From JAFAFN01 sp963707555 (GTDB taxonomy: Bacteria > Actinomycetota > Acidimicrobiia > Acidimicrobiales > Microtrichaceae): 64,000 bases of DNA. Below, in pieces: positions 50,062 to 59,887 of the stretch. The notes below the pieces were generated by a model. It saw only the letters and a program-made list of their open reading frames with translations, was not told where the DNA came from and made no database searches. The translations under genes and the position numbers were made by a program. The stretch's first letter is position 1. Every line of letters starts with the position of its first letter. Location of the stretch: positions 220,441 to 284,440 of the forward strand of contig CAVPQM010000009.1 in assembly GCA_963707555.1 (NCBI GenBank), written 5' to 3'.

Positions 50062-50874
50062 TCACGGCACCGGGCGAGGTGCGGGACCCGGTCGGGGCCG
50101 GTCGCTGCCCAGCGTCAGGTCCGCGCAGCGTGGGCTCGGGTGGTCCGCGATCGAGCCGGTGCGCGTGAGGTCGTCCGGACGTCCCAGGCCGAGTGCGGCG
50201 AGGACCCGGGCGCCGATCTGCCGACGCGACAGCACCTCGGGACCCGGCAGGTGCCACACACCTGCTCGGTCGGCACGGTCGAGCGCGAGCAGCGCCCACA
50301 ACGCTGCGGCCAGGTCGGCGGCGCGGACCGGAGTGCGCCACTCGTCGCTGAACAGCGTCGGCCGCTCCCCCGCCCGGACCGCTGCGAGCAGCCACGCGGT
50401 CGCCGGGTCGGGCGGGTCGAGTGACACCACGAGCGACGTACGTGTGATGCACACGTCGGGGACCAGCTCCGACGCGATCGCCTCTGCCGCGGCCTTCCAC
50501 CTGCCGTAGTCGGTGATCGGTCGTGGTGGATCGGTCTCGACGTAGGGCGGGTCGTCACCGGCGAAGACCGCGTCGGTCGAGAGGTGCACGAGCGCAGCGC
50601 CCGTCGAGCGGCAGCCGGCGGCGACGTTCGCGGTCGCGTCGATGATCGAGGCCCGGCCGGTCATCGAGTACGCGGTGTGCACGACGACGTCCGGCGCGAC
50701 GGCGCCGAGCAGCGCGTCGGTCGCCGAGGCGTCGACGAGGTCGACGTGGTGCGCCGGGAACCCGTCGGGCGGAGGACGGTCGAGCCAGGTGAGCTCGAGC
50801 GTGTGCTCGTCTGGCGCGGAGCGGAGCAGGTGCCCCGCGACGAGGCCCGCTCCGCCGGTGACGAGGACCCTCAG
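50062..50874 (-). CDS. NAD-dependent epimerase/dTDP-4-dehydrorhamnose reductase-like protein
   Basis: About 270 residues. RmlD-type extended SDR: VLVTGGAGLVAGHLLRSA (nucleotide binding), VVVHTAYSMTGR, LVHLSTDAVFAG (active Ser/Thr), PITDYGRWKAAAEAIA (Tyr-x3-Lys), WRTPVRAADLAAALWALL. Probably reduces or epimerises a nucleotide sugar. No ATG or GTG is in place: the reading frame opens at CTG (50874), which overlaps the stop of the acyl-CoA dehydrogenase upstream. The true start may be lost to an indel. Confidence 0.82.
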   Translation of the reverse strand: MRVLVTGGAGLVAGHLLRSAPDEHTLELTWLDRPPPDGFPAHHVDLVDASATDALLGAVAPDVVVHTAYSMTGRASIIDATANVAAGCRSTGAALVHLSTDAVFAGDDPPYVETDPPRPITDYGRWKAAAEAIASELVPDVCITRTSLVVSLDPPDPATAWLLAAVRAGERPTLFSDEWRTPVRAADLAAALWALLALDRADRAGVWHLPGPEVLSRRQIGARVLAALGLGRPDDLTRTGSIADHPSPRCADLTLGSDRPRPGPAPRPVP

Positions 50875-52057
50875 CGCGTCGTCCCCCGAGCGGCGCGCCG
50901 TGACTCCGCCCAGGTCAGGCCCTGTTCGACGTCGACGTCGTGGGGCAGGCCGAGCACCCGCTCCGCGACGATGTTGCGCTGCACCTCGCCGGTGCCGCCG
51001 CCGACGGTGAGCGCCGGCGCGAACAGGAAGCCGTAGTTCCAGCAGATCGGCCGGTGCCCCCAGCGGGCCGACGCCGTTGAGCATCCCGCCCGGCCCCGGC
51101 CAGGTCCTTGGCCAGCCCCATGATCTGCTGGCCGTGCTCGTCGGCGAGGATCTTGCGCACCGACGCCTCGGGTCCCGGCTGGCGCGCCCTTGATGGCCGC
51201 GGTGACCGTGCGCAGCCGGATGAGCCGCAGGATCTCGGCCTCGATGTGGAGCGCGGCGAGGCGCTGCCGCAGGTGATCGGATCGGTCGCCCCGCCGGCGT
51301 CCCGCACGACGTCGAGCAGGTCCTCGGCGGTCGGGCCCATGCCCCACAGCGCGCCGCCCGCCGACAGCGACACCCGCTCGTTGCCGAGCGTGACCTTGGC
51401 CAGCGCCCAGCCGTCGTCGACCTCGCCCGACGAGGTTCTCCGCCGGCAGCCGCACGTCGGTCGAGGAACACCTCGTTGAACGTGTGGCCGCCGGTCATCT
51501 CGATGATCGGCCGGATCTCGATGCCGGGCAGCGTCCATCGGGCAGATGAAGTAGGAGATGCCCTGGTGCTTCGGCGCGTCCGGGTTCGGTGCGGGCGATG
51601 AGGATGCCGTAGGCGGAGAGGTGGGCCAGCGACGTCCAGATCTTCTGGCCGTTGACCACCCACTCGTCGCCGTCGCGCACCGCCCGGGTCGCCAGGTGGC
51701 CAGGTCGGAGCCGGCGCCGGGCTCGCTGAAGAGCTGGCACCAGATCTCCTCGCCCGCGAGCATCGCGGCAGAGGTAGCGCGTCCTTCTGCTCCTCGGTGC
51801 CGGCGTGCGAGGAGCGTCGGCCCCGCCCAGCCGATGCCGATCGGGTTGACCGGCCGTCGGACGCCGGCCCGGCGCAGCTCCTCGTCGATGATCAGCTGGT
51901 GGATCGGGTCGGCGTCGAGCCCCCAGGGCGCCGGCCAGTGCGGCACCACGTAGCCCGCCTCGGCCAGCTCCCGCCCGCTCGGGTCGGGGTGCTCGGCGAG
52001 CCACGTCCCGCACCGCGACGCGGCGGGGGTCGTCGTCGCCGGCAGCTCGAAGTCCAT
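50871..52057 (-). CDS. Acyl-CoA dehydrogenase, about 14 frameshifts
   Basis: Joining the frames gives one complete protein of about 390 residues: MDFELPAT, LAEHPDPSGRELAEAGYVVP, EEIWCQLFSEPGAGSDLA, DEWVVNGQKIWTSLAHLSAY, EIRPIIEMTGGHTFNEVFLD, AKVTLGNERVSLSAGGALWG, LHIEAEILRLIRLRTVTAAI, SVRKILADEHGQQIMGLAKD, and FAPALTVGGGTGEVQRNIVA. FAD and acyl-CoA motifs are all present; the last holds the glutamate region. Shifts lie near 51042, 51091, 51182, 51271, 51425, 51460, 51530, 51587, 51700, 51770, 51780, 51802, 52004 and 52033, mostly one extra base. ATG at 52057, six nt after TACGCT. Likely intact in the cell. Confidence 0.75.
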
Positions 52058-52131
52058 GCGCGGAGCGTAGGACCGCAGTCACCGCCCAGAGCCCTACACT
52101 TCGGCCCGTTCGTCACTCAGGGGGAAACCGA

Positions 52132-53760
52132 ATGGCCGGCTGGAACTTCGCAGAGCTGTGGGAGCGCATCGCCGATCGCTTCCCCGACGCACCCGCCCAG
52201 GTCCAGGGCGACCGACGGACGACCTGGACCGAGTTCGACCGGCGCGCCGACGGCGCTCGCCCGCCATCTGCTCGACGGCGGCGCGGTGCACCAGGACAAG
52301 GTCGCGCAGTACCTCTACAACGCTCCGGAGTACCTGGAAGGCGATGTTCGCCGCCTTCAAGGCCGGCCTGGTCCCGGTGAACACCAACTACCGCTACGTC
52401 GACGACGAGCTCGTCTACCTGTGGGACAACGCCGACGCCGTCGCGGTGTCTTCCACGGCACCTTCGCCGACCGCATCGACGCGGTCCGCGACCGCCTGCC
52501 GAAGGTGCGCCACTGGCTCTGGGTCGACGACGGCAGCGGCCCGTGCCCCGACTGGGCCGACGCCCTACGAGGACGCGGTCGCCACCCCGACCGAGCGTGT
52601 CGTGGCGCCCTGGGGCCGCTCCGGCGACGACATCACGATGCTCTACACCGGCGGCACCACCGGCATGCCCAAGGGCGTGATGTGGCGCCAGGACGACCTG
52701 ATCCGCGCCGTGCACGGCGTGGCGAACCCGCTCTACCTCGAGGACCCCGAGACGGTCGGGATCCACAGCGTGATCGACGCGATCCCGGTGCCCGGCGCGC
52801 CGGGGCTGCCGGCGTGCCCGCTCATGCACGGCACCGGCTGGTTCACGGCGAACCTGTACCTCACCGCCGCCGGCTCGGTCGTGCTGCTCGAGTCCCGCCA
52901 CTTCGACGTCGACGAGCTGCTCGACACCGTCGAGCGCGAGAAGGTCGGCGCCATCACGATCGTGGGCGACGCGTTCGCCAAGCCGATCGTCCGCGCGCTC
53001 GACGCCGAGCCCGACCGCTGGGACATCTCCAGCCTGGTCCTGATCACCTCGTCGGGCGTCATGTGGTCCGAGGGCGCCAAGCAGGGCCTGCTGCGCCACC
53101 ACGCCGGGATGCTGCTGATCGACGCCTTCTCGTCGTCGGAGGCGATCGGCATGGGCTCGTCGGTCTCGGCCGCCGGCGCCGAGGAGCGGACCGCGCACGT
53201 TCACGCTCGGCGCCGGCGCGAAGGTGTTCACCGACGACGGGCGACGAGGTCGCGCCCGGCTCCGGCGAGCAGGGCCGGGTCGCCGTCCCGGGCCACGTTC
53301 CCCTCGGCTACTACAAGGACCCCGAGAAGTCCGCGGCCACGTTCATCGAACGTCGACGGCAAGCGCTACTCGATCCCCGGCGACTACGCGACGGTCGAGG
53401 CCGACGGCACGATCACGCTGCTCGGGCGCGGGTCGGTCTGCATCAACACCGGCGGCGAGAAGGTCTTCCCCGAGGAGGTCGAGGAGGCGCTCAAGACCCA
53501 CGCGTCCGTCGCGCGACGCGGTCGTCGTCGGCGTGCCCGACGAGAAGTTCGGCGAGGCGATCACCGCGGTCGTCGAGATCGAGCCCGGCACCACACCGTC
53601 GACGAGGAGCTCATCGCCCACGTCAAGGGCACGCTCGCCCCGTACAAGGCGCCCAAGACGCGTGCTCTTCATCGACACCATCGGGCGCGCCCCCAACGGC
53701 AAGGTCGACTACAAGCGACTCAAGCAGTACGCGCTGGACCAGCTCGGCATCGACGCCTGA
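52132..53760 (+). CDS. Acyl-CoA synthetase (AMP-forming), about 10 frameshifts
   Basis: Reconstructs to about 540 residues. ANL superfamily: ITMLYTGGTTGMPKGVMWRQ (P-loop), PACPLMHGTGWFTA, ITIVGDAFAKPIVRAL, LLIDAFSSSEAIGMGS (A4/A5), IPGDYATVEADGTITLLGRG, CINTGGEKVFPEEVEEALKT, VVVGVPDEKFGEAITAVVE, and the C-terminal catalytic Lys in GRAPNGKVDYKRLKQ. This resembles FadD3/FadD-type synthetases of sterol or medium-chain acids. Shifts lie near 52250, 52341, 52449, 52562, 53200, 53242, 53350, 53513, 53592 and 53662. Divergent from the acyl-CoA dehydrogenase. SD GGGGGA before the ATG. Confidence 0.78.
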
Positions 53761-53858
53761 TCGCTCCCGTCGATCGGTCGACCCGCCGTTGCTCGTTGCG
53801 GCGGCCGCGACCTCTGGCACACTGTTCGGATCCGGGGCGGAGCGACGGAGGGAACTGA

Positions 53859-55127
53859 GTGGCACGGCGAACGGTGGGTCCGCCCGGAACGAGGAGCACA
53901 GCTCGCAAGTGGCGCGCGCGTGCCTGCGTGCTCGTCGGCCTCGCCTGCGTGCTCTTCGCCGTCGTGGCGCCCAGCGCCGGAGCGGCGTACGCCCGGTTGA
54001 GCGCCGAGGCCGGCTGCGACCGAGTGGTCGAGTGGACCGCGTCGGCGTCGACCGATGGCAGCGACGACGAGCGGACCAACACCGACGTCGTGGTCGAGTA
54101 CCGCGAGACCGATGACGGCAGCTCGTGGATCGTGGCCGGCCGAGGCGCGTTCGACGCCGACAGCGACTTCTCCTTCAGCGGCAGCTTCGAGATGCCCGAC
54201 GACGCCGACGCGGTCGAGCTCCGCGTGAGCCCTCGCGCCGACTGGGGACCCGACGGCGACGGCGACTCCCCGGGTGAGCCGCGCTTCGCGACGGCTGCGG
54301 TGCCCGAGGCGTGCCAGGCCCAGTCCCTCGATCTCGACGTGCGCGAGGACTGCGCCTCGGGCGGCGCGCTCGTCGAGGTCACGAACCTCGGCGGCGACAC
54401 CGAGACGGCCGAGGTGGTCGTCGACCGTGTCGCCGTGCGGCGGATCACGCTGCCGGGTCGGGACTCCGCCAGTTTGCTGGTCCCGCTGCTCGACGATCGC
54501 GACACCCGGGTCGAGGTGCGAAACGGCGACATCGAGCTCGCGGACCGCACCTTCCGAGGGGCGTGCGATCGGCCCGGTCCGTCCGCGGTCGTCGTCGAGC
54601 GGTGCGGTGCCCGGCAGGCCGTCGTGCTCGCCGGCACCGACGGCAGCGACACCCGCACCGTGCAGACCCGTGTCGACGGAGTGATCGTCAACCGTTCCGA
54701 GATGACCTCGTCGCGCGAGCTGCAGCGGACCTTCGAGCTGCCCTCCGACGGGGCGGTCGACGTGGAGATCGAGATCGACGGCACCGTCGTCGCCGAGGGT
54801 CCTGTCGGCGGATGCGACGGACCCGTCGCCGGACTGGTGCACTGCGGCGGCGACGGACGACCGCCGTGCGGGACCGCCGCCGGGGCGAACGAGGTGCCGG
54901 CTCCCCCGCCACCCCCGGAGTCCCTGAACATCGAGGTGACCGATTCGGCGCTGCCGCTGACGGGGCCCTGGGAGCGCGGCATCGTGCTCGCGCTGGGCGG
55001 ACTGCTGTTCACCGCGGGCGGCCTGGCGCTGCTCGGACACGAGCGTGGCCGTCCCCGTCCGACACCCATCGCGGACGCGCTCGACCCGTACCGCCAGCGG
55101 TGGTGGAACGATTCGTCCGGCAGTTGA
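53859..55127 (+). CDS. Secreted surface protein with LPxTG-type C-terminus
   Basis: 422 residues. Basic N-terminus and hydrophobic signal peptide (ACVLVGLACVLFAVVAPSAGA). Residues about 150-315 contain two similar modules, each ending in a Gly/Ala-Cys (LDLDVREDCASGGALVEVTN and AVVVERCGARQAVVLAGTDG), with paired cysteines that suggest disulfides outside the cell. A Pro-rich spacer precedes LPLTGPWERG, a 20-residue hydrophobic helix and RGRPR, the arrangement of a sortase substrate. The tail after the helix is longer than usual (about 30 residues). No sortase gene is in the window. GTG start with SD GGAGGGA. Confidence 0.8.
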   Translation: MARRTVGPPGTRSTARKWRARACVLVGLACVLFAVVAPSAGAAYARLSAEAGCDRVVEWTASASTDGSDDERTNTDVVVEYRETDDGSSWIVAGRGAFDADSDFSFSGSFEMPDDADAVELRVSPRADWGPDGDGDSPGEPRFATAAVPEACQAQSLDLDVREDCASGGALVEVTNLGGDTETAEVVVDRVAVRRITLPGRDSASLLVPLLDDRDTRVEVRNGDIELADRTFRGACDRPGPSAVVVERCGARQAVVLAGTDGSDTRTVQTRVDGVIVNRSEMTSSRELQRTFELPSDGAVDVEIEIDGTVVAEGPVGGCDGPVAGLVHCGGDGRPPCGTAAGANEVPAPPPPPESLNIEVTDSALPLTGPWERGIVLALGGLLFTAGGLALLGHERGRPRPTPIADALDPYRQRWWNDSSGS

Positions 55128-55216
55128 CCCGTCGGTAACTTGTTGCCCTGTGTCGGTGACGGGGGTCGAGGGACCACTTCGCGGCACGCCCACACACTCT
55201 GCATCAAGGGGACCAC

Positions 55217-56108
55217 ATGTCTGACCTGGTATTCGACGGCAAGGTCGCGATCGTCACCGGCGCCGGCGGCGGCCTCGGCAAGTCGCACGCACTCGAGCTC
55301 GCCCGCCGTGGCGCACGCGTCGTCGTGAACGACCTCGGCGGTTCCGTCGACGGCGTCGGCGACAACGCCTCGGCCGCTCAGGTGGTGGTCGACGAGATCA
55401 TCGCCGCCGGCGGCGAGGCCGTCGCCGACCACAACTCCGTCGCCACCCCCGAGGGCGGCGCCGCCATCGTGCAGACCGCGGTCGACGCCTTCGACACCGT
55501 CGACATCGTCATCAACAACGCCGGCATCCTGCGCGACAAGACGTTCCACAACATGACCCCCGACATGGTCGAGTCGGTCATCGACGTGCACCTGCTCGGC
55601 GCCTTCTACGTGACCCAGCCCGCGTGGCTGATCATGCGCGAGAAGGGCTACGGCCGGGTGGTCAACACCAGCTCGAACTCGGGCCTGCTCGGCAACTTCG
55701 GCCAGGCCAACTACGGCGCCGCCAAGATCGGCCTCGTCGGCTTCACCCGCGTGCTCGCCAACGAGGGCCAAGTACAACATCAAGGTCAACGCCATCGCCC
55801 CGGTCGCCAAGACCCGCATGACCGAGGACCTGCTCGGCCCGCTCGGCGACAAGCTCGAGCCGTCCGAGGTCACCCCCATCGTCACCTACCTGGCGCACGA
55901 GGACTGCCCGGTGAACGGCGAGGTCTACTCGGTGGCCGGCGGCGTCGTCGCCCGCTTCTTCATCGGGCTCACCCCGGGCTGGTACGGCGAGAACCACACC
56001 GTCGAGGACGTCCGCGACCACTTCGACCAGATCCGCGACGAGACCGGCTACATCGTCCCCGAGGATCCCTCGGGCGAGCTCAAGAAGCTCCTCTCGACGC
56101 TCAGCTGA
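55217..56108 (+). CDS. SDR family (3R)-hydroxyacyl-CoA dehydrogenase-like, one frameshift
   Basis: About 296 residues. KVAIVTGAGGGLGKSHALELARRG (NAD binding), VVVNDLGGSVDG, DIVINNAGILRD, and the catalytic Ser-Tyr-Lys in SNSGLLGNFGQANYGAAKIG. This is the SDR type of peroxisomal MFE-2 and mycobacterial HsdB-like enzymes, matching the MaoC hydratase at 39.4 kb in pathway. One extra base near 55769 splits off the C-terminal 110 residues (MTEDLLGPLGDKLE). SD AGGGGA before the ATG. Confidence 0.88.
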
Positions 56109-56146
56109 ACGACGCGTCGAGCGTACGAACCGTCCCCGGACGCGAT

Positions 56147-56176
56147 GAAGGCCGGAGCCCGAGGGCTCCGGCCTTC
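56147..56176. terminator. Bidirectional hairpin between SDR and MFS genes
   Basis: Perfect 13-bp stem GAAGGCCGGAGCC / GGCTCCGGCCTTC with a 4-nt loop CGAG between two convergent stops (56108 and 56191). Confidence 0.75.
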
Positions 56177-56190
56177 GTCGTCATCGGCCG

Positions 56191-57795
56191 TCAGGCGGAG
56201 ACGGGCTCGGCGGGCACCACCGCATCGGCGTGCTCGACGCGGCGGCTGGGGGTCCAGACGACCGACACGACAGCGACCATCAGAGCGATACCTGCGCTGA
56301 CCCACATCGACCCGGTCCAGCCGTCGAGGAACGCCGACTTCGCGGCCTCCATCAGCGCCGCGGCGGGTTCACCGAAGCCGGCGTCGGCCATCTGCATCGA
56401 CACGCCGACCGCTCCGCCGATGCCCTCCTCGACGGCATGGGCCGCCTCGGCGGGCAGGGCGTTCGTCGAGGTCGAGATCGCCGAGGAGTAACCCGCGCTC
56501 ATCACGCTGCCGAGAAGAGCGACACCGACGGCCGCCCCGACCTCGCGCACCGTGTCGTTGAGGGCCGAGGCGACTCCCTGCTCCTCGGGAGGCAGCGACG
56601 CGGTGATCGCCGTGGTCCCCGGCGTCATGATCAGGCCGACACCGACCGCCATGATCAACATGCCGGGCAGCACCGAGAAGTAACCGCCGTCGATGCTGGC
56701 CATCATCGCCATCGTCGCGAGGCCGGCCGAGATGAACAGGCTGCCGCCCACGAACATCACGCGCATGCCCACGCGTCGGGCGATCAGCGGCGCCACCGCG
56801 GACAAGGGCATCATCAGCAGGGCAAGGGGGATCAGGCCGGCGGCGGCACCGATCGCCGTGTAGCCGAGGACCACCATCAGGTACTGCACGACGACCAGGA
56901 ACAGGCCGGTCATCACCGCGAAGGTCACCAGCAGCGCGAACGAGCCGGAGGCGAGCATCCGGTTGCGGAACACCCGGAGGTCGAGCAGCGGGTGAACCTG
57001 ACGCAGCTCCCACACCGCGAACCCGATGGCCGCGGCGACACCGACGATGAGCGCGGTGACGGTGAGAGGTGCACTCCAGCCCACCTCGGGACCCTCGTGG
57101 ATGCCGAGCACGAGGGCACCGACGGCGATCGCGGAGAGCACCGAACCGACCGTGTCGAAACGGCCCTCGTGGTGCTCACGGGAGTGCGGCACCACGGCGA
57201 CGGTCATGATCAGGGCGATGGCCGCCATCACGACGGGCAGGGCGAACACCCACGGCCAGGTGAAGTTGTCGATCACCAGCGAGGAGGTGAAGAGACCGAT
57301 GATGCCGCCGGCGCCGGCGAAACCCGCCCAGACGCCGATGGCACGGTCCCGGTCCTCTGCGGGGAAGCTCGAGGTGATCACCGACAGGGTGACCGGCATG
57401 ATCATCGCTGCAGCGACACCGCCGAGCACCCGGAAGGAGACGAGCATCGCCACCGACGAGGCGAACGCCGCCGCCACGTTCGAGACGATGAACAGGGCGA
57501 GGCCGGTGACGAGCACCTTCTTGCGGCCGAACCGGTCGCCGATGGCGCCGATCGGCATCAGGAGGGCCGCCAGGGCGATGGTGTAGCCGTTGATGATCCA
57601 GAGCAGCTGACTCTGGCTGGCACCCAGCTCGACGGCGAGCTGCTGCTGGGCGACGTTCAGACCCGAGACGGAGGCGACGACCGCGACGAGAGCGACGCAC
57701 ATGGCGACGAGGATCCGGGTGCGCGTGCGCGCATCGTCCACACCGTTCTCCGGCGGGGCATCCGCGTAGGTGAGTTCCACTTCGTGTTCGGTCAT
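56191..57795 (-). CDS. DHA2 family MFS drug/solute efflux transporter
   Basis: 534 residues with 14 predicted transmembrane helices. Motif A is GAIGDRFGRKKVLVTGLALF between TM2 and TM3; motif C-like GVWAGFAGAGGIIGLF in TM5 marks antiporters. NGYTIALAALLMPIGAIG and FRVLGGVAAAMIMPVTLSVI are DHA2 features. Uses the proton gradient to export drugs or metabolites. The gene is divergent from tetR, with a perfect operator palindrome between them, the standard drug-efflux regulator layout. Confidence 0.92.
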   Translation of the reverse strand: MTEHEVELTYADAPPENGVDDARTRTRILVAMCVALVAVVASVSGLNVAQQQLAVELGASQSQLLWIINGYTIALAALLMPIGAIGDRFGRKKVLVTGLALFIVSNVAAAFASSVAMLVSFRVLGGVAAAMIMPVTLSVITSSFPAEDRDRAIGVWAGFAGAGGIIGLFTSSLVIDNFTWPWVFALPVVMAAIALIMTVAVVPHSREHHEGRFDTVGSVLSAIAVGALVLGIHEGPEVGWSAPLTVTALIVGVAAAIGFAVWELRQVHPLLDLRVFRNRMLASGSFALLVTFAVMTGLFLVVVQYLMVVLGYTAIGAAAGLIPLALLMMPLSAVAPLIARRVGMRVMFVGGSLFISAGLATMAMMASIDGGYFSVLPGMLIMAVGVGLIMTPGTTAITASLPPEEQGVASALNDTVREVGAAVGVALLGSVMSAGYSSAISTSTNALPAEAAHAVEEGIGGAVGVSMQMADAGFGEPAAALMEAAKSAFLDGWTGSMWVSAGIALMVAVVSVVWTPSRRVEHADAVVPAEPVSA

Positions 57796-57824
57796 CGTGT
57801 TCCGTTCGGGGGTGTCTTGAGCTT

Positions 57825-57846
57825 TACGATACGAGACGGTATCGTA
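57825..57846. promoter_or_regulatory. TetR operator between MFS and tetR
   Basis: TACGATAC-GAGACG-GTATCGTA, perfect 8-bp arms with a 6-bp spacer. A second palindrome, ATCGTACGAT (57841-57850), overlaps it. The site lies between two divergent starts (57795, 57913) and the half-site contains a TANNNT -10 box on each strand, so binding would block both promoters. Confidence 0.75.
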
Positions 57847-57912
57847 CGATTAGTCCAGGACGTCACTCAACCCCCTCGGGTGCGACACCAGTCACAAGGA
57901 GCGTCAGGCGCA

Positions 57913-58485
57913 ATGGATCCACGAATCGCCAAGACACACGCGACGGTGATGGCTGCTGCGACCGACCTCCTGGTCGAGGGCGGCCCGGAGGCCCTCACCG
58001 TCGACGGAGTGGTCGCCCGATCCGGCGTGGCCAAGTCGACCGTCTATCGCCACTGGGCCACGCGGGACGACCTGGTCGCCGCCGTGTTCGACGCCTGCGC
58101 ACCCGATGTGAGCGAACCCGACCCCTCGCTCGGCGCCGCCGACGCGCTGCGCGACCTGACTCGCCAGCTCGCCCACAGCCTGTCGGACCCGCGCTGGACC
58201 CGCCTGCTGCCGGCGCTGCTGCTGCTCAAGCTGCAGCACGAGCCGGTCGCCGGGATCCAGGACGAGATCACCGACCGCCAGTTCGAGGTGGGCGAGCGCA
58301 TGCTCCGGCGCTGCGTCGACGAAGGTGCGCTCGACGCGTCGGTGCTCCACGACGTCGACGGCTCGCTCGCCCTGCTGCTCGGCCCGCTCCTGCTCGCCGG
58401 GCTGTTCGAGACGGTGGCGCTCGACGACGCCTTCGTGGAGCAGGTCGCCGATCAGTTCCTGGTCGCCCACCGGCCGACGGGCTGA
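57913..58485 (+). CDS. TetR/AcrR family transcriptional regulator
   Basis: 190 residues. N-terminal helix-turn-helix: THATVMAAATDLLVEGGPEALTVDGVVARSGVAKSTVYRHWATRDDLVAAVF. The C-terminal ligand domain is of the TetR_C_16-like type (RLLPALLLLKLQHEPVAG, LLGPLLLAGLFETVALDD). Likely represses the adjacent MFS pump and itself through the operator at 57825-57846, with release by the pump's substrate. Confidence 0.92.
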   Translation: MDPRIAKTHATVMAAATDLLVEGGPEALTVDGVVARSGVAKSTVYRHWATRDDLVAAVFDACAPDVSEPDPSLGAADALRDLTRQLAHSLSDPRWTRLLPALLLLKLQHEPVAGIQDEITDRQFEVGERMLRRCVDEGALDASVLHDVDGSLALLLGPLLLAGLFETVALDDAFVEQVADQFLVAHRPTG

Positions 58486-58520
58486 ACGCGCCTCGGCCGA
58501 GACACCTCAGCCGATGCGTC

Positions 58521-59339
58521 TCAGCCGATACGGCTGTGCTGGCCGCCGTCGACGGGCAGTAGCACACCGGTGATGAAGCCGGCCTCGTCGGAGGCCAGGA
58601 ACGCGACGGCGTGTGCCACGTCCCAGGCCGTGCCCATCTTCCTGCCGAGGGGCACCATCGCATCTCGGGCGGCGCGCAGCTCGTCGCGGTCGATGCCTGT
58701 CGCTGCGGTCATCGTCTCGATCGCCATCGGGGTGTCCATCAGGCCCGGCAGCACGGCGTTCACGCGGATCCCGCGCGAGGCACCCGACATCGCGAGCTGG
58801 TGGGTCAGCGCGTTCAAGCCGGCCTTCGAGGTCTTGTAGGCCAGGAAGCCGACCGAGCACACCGACGCGATCGACGACACGTTCACCACCGCTCCCCCGC
58901 CGCCCTCGGCGAGCACCGGCAGCGCGTGCTTGCAGGTCATCCAGGGGCCCTTGAGGTTCACGTCGTGGATCAGGTCCCACGACGCCTCGGTCAGCTTCGT
59001 CGCGCCGGCGTCACCGGTGCCGATGCCGACGTTGTTGACCAGCACGTCGATCGCGCCGTGCCGCTCGACGGCTGCCTCGGTGATCGAACGGCAGTCGTCC
59101 TCGGAGGTGATGTCGGCCCGGAACGCGCTCGCCGTCCCGCCGGCGTCGACGACCATCTCGACGGTCTCCTGGGCCGAGTCGACGTCGCGGTCGACGACGA
59201 CCACCTGCGCACCCTCGCGTGCGAGCCGCAACGAGATGGCCCGGCCGTTCCCGATCCGGTCGCCCGGGGTCTGCCCGCCGCCGACGACGACGGCCACGCG
59301 CCCCTCGAAGCGCTGGACGGATCGGACGACGTCGGTCAC
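58521..59339 (-). CDS. SDR family oxidoreductase
   Basis: 272 residues. VAVVVGGGQTPGDRIGNGRAISLRLAREG is a glycine-rich NAD site with an insertion; DVLVNNVGIGTG, VVNVSSIASVCSVGFLAYKTSKAGLNAL (Ser, Tyr, Lys) and RVNAVLPGLMDTPM follow. Typical classical SDR; substrate unknown. The GTG at 59339 overlaps the CMD gene's stop (GTGA). Last gene of the four-gene operon that begins with two acyltransferase-3 genes. Confidence 0.88.
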   Translation of the reverse strand: MTDVVRSVQRFEGRVAVVVGGGQTPGDRIGNGRAISLRLAREGAQVVVVDRDVDSAQETVEMVVDAGGTASAFRADITSEDDCRSITEAAVERHGAIDVLVNNVGIGTGDAGATKLTEASWDLIHDVNLKGPWMTCKHALPVLAEGGGGAVVNVSSIASVCSVGFLAYKTSKAGLNALTHQLAMSGASRGIRVNAVLPGLMDTPMAIETMTAATGIDRDELRAARDAMVPLGRKMGTAWDVAHAVAFLASDEAGFITGVLLPVDGGQHSRIG

Positions 59340-59887
59340 GTGGGGAAGCCCGGCACGCCCGGGTCCCGCTGCACGCCGAAGGTCCGCAGCGCCATGCTCA
59401 CCATGACGTACTGGCCGACGGTGAACACCAGGTCCATCAGCTGCTCGGTCGACCACCGCTCGCGCAACCGCGCCCAGGTGTCGTCGCCGATGCGCTGGTC
59501 CTCGACGAGCTCATCGGCCGCCGCCAGCAGTGCCGCGTCACGGTCGCTCCAGCCGTGGAGCCCGTCGAGCGTCGTGCGTCGGATCTCGTCGTCGCTCACA
59601 CCGACCTCACGGCCGATCAAGGTGTGCTGCCCGAACTCGTAGTCCGAACCGCAGCGCCACCCGACGCGCAGGATGACGAGCTCGCGCTCCCTGGCCGGCA
59701 GCGACGACTTCGACAGCACGTGCCCACCGAAGACCAACCAGCGCTTCAGGAGCTTGGGGTGGTTCGCCATGGTGGTGAACAGGTTGAGTGGACCGACCGC
59801 CCCGAGCAGCGCGGCGGTGTCGTCGTCCCACTCCGACTCCGGGAGGGGCCCGATCCGCACACGGTCGTCGTCCGGTTGGTCGTTCAC
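59336..59887 (-). CDS. Carboxymuconolactone decarboxylase family protein
   Basis: 183 residues. CMD/AhpD-like fold: SSLPARERELVILRVGWRCGSDYEFGQHTLIGREVG, with a single Cys and no CxxC, so not an AhpD peroxidase. WSDRDAALLAAADELVEDQRI and LVFTVGQYVMVSMALRTFGV are the later helices. Members decarboxylate or hydrolyse ring lactones or have no known activity. ATGA overlap with the acyltransferase upstream (59884-59887) and GTGA overlap with the SDR downstream. Confidence 0.88.
   Translation of the reverse strand: MNDQPDDDRVRIGPLPESEWDDDTAALLGAVGPLNLFTTMANHPKLLKRWLVFGGHVLSKSSLPARERELVILRVGWRCGSDYEFGQHTLIGREVGVSDDEIRRTTLDGLHGWSDRDAALLAAADELVEDQRIGDDTWARLRERWSTEQLMDLVFTVGQYVMVSMALRTFGVQRDPGVPGFPT

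Noticed and set aside
53859..55127. Sortase-linked pilus locus
   Set aside because: Only the LPxTG protein is present; no sortase or other pilin nearby.
59336..59887. AhpD alkylhydroperoxidase
   Set aside because: Has only one cysteine in the motif region, not CxxC.
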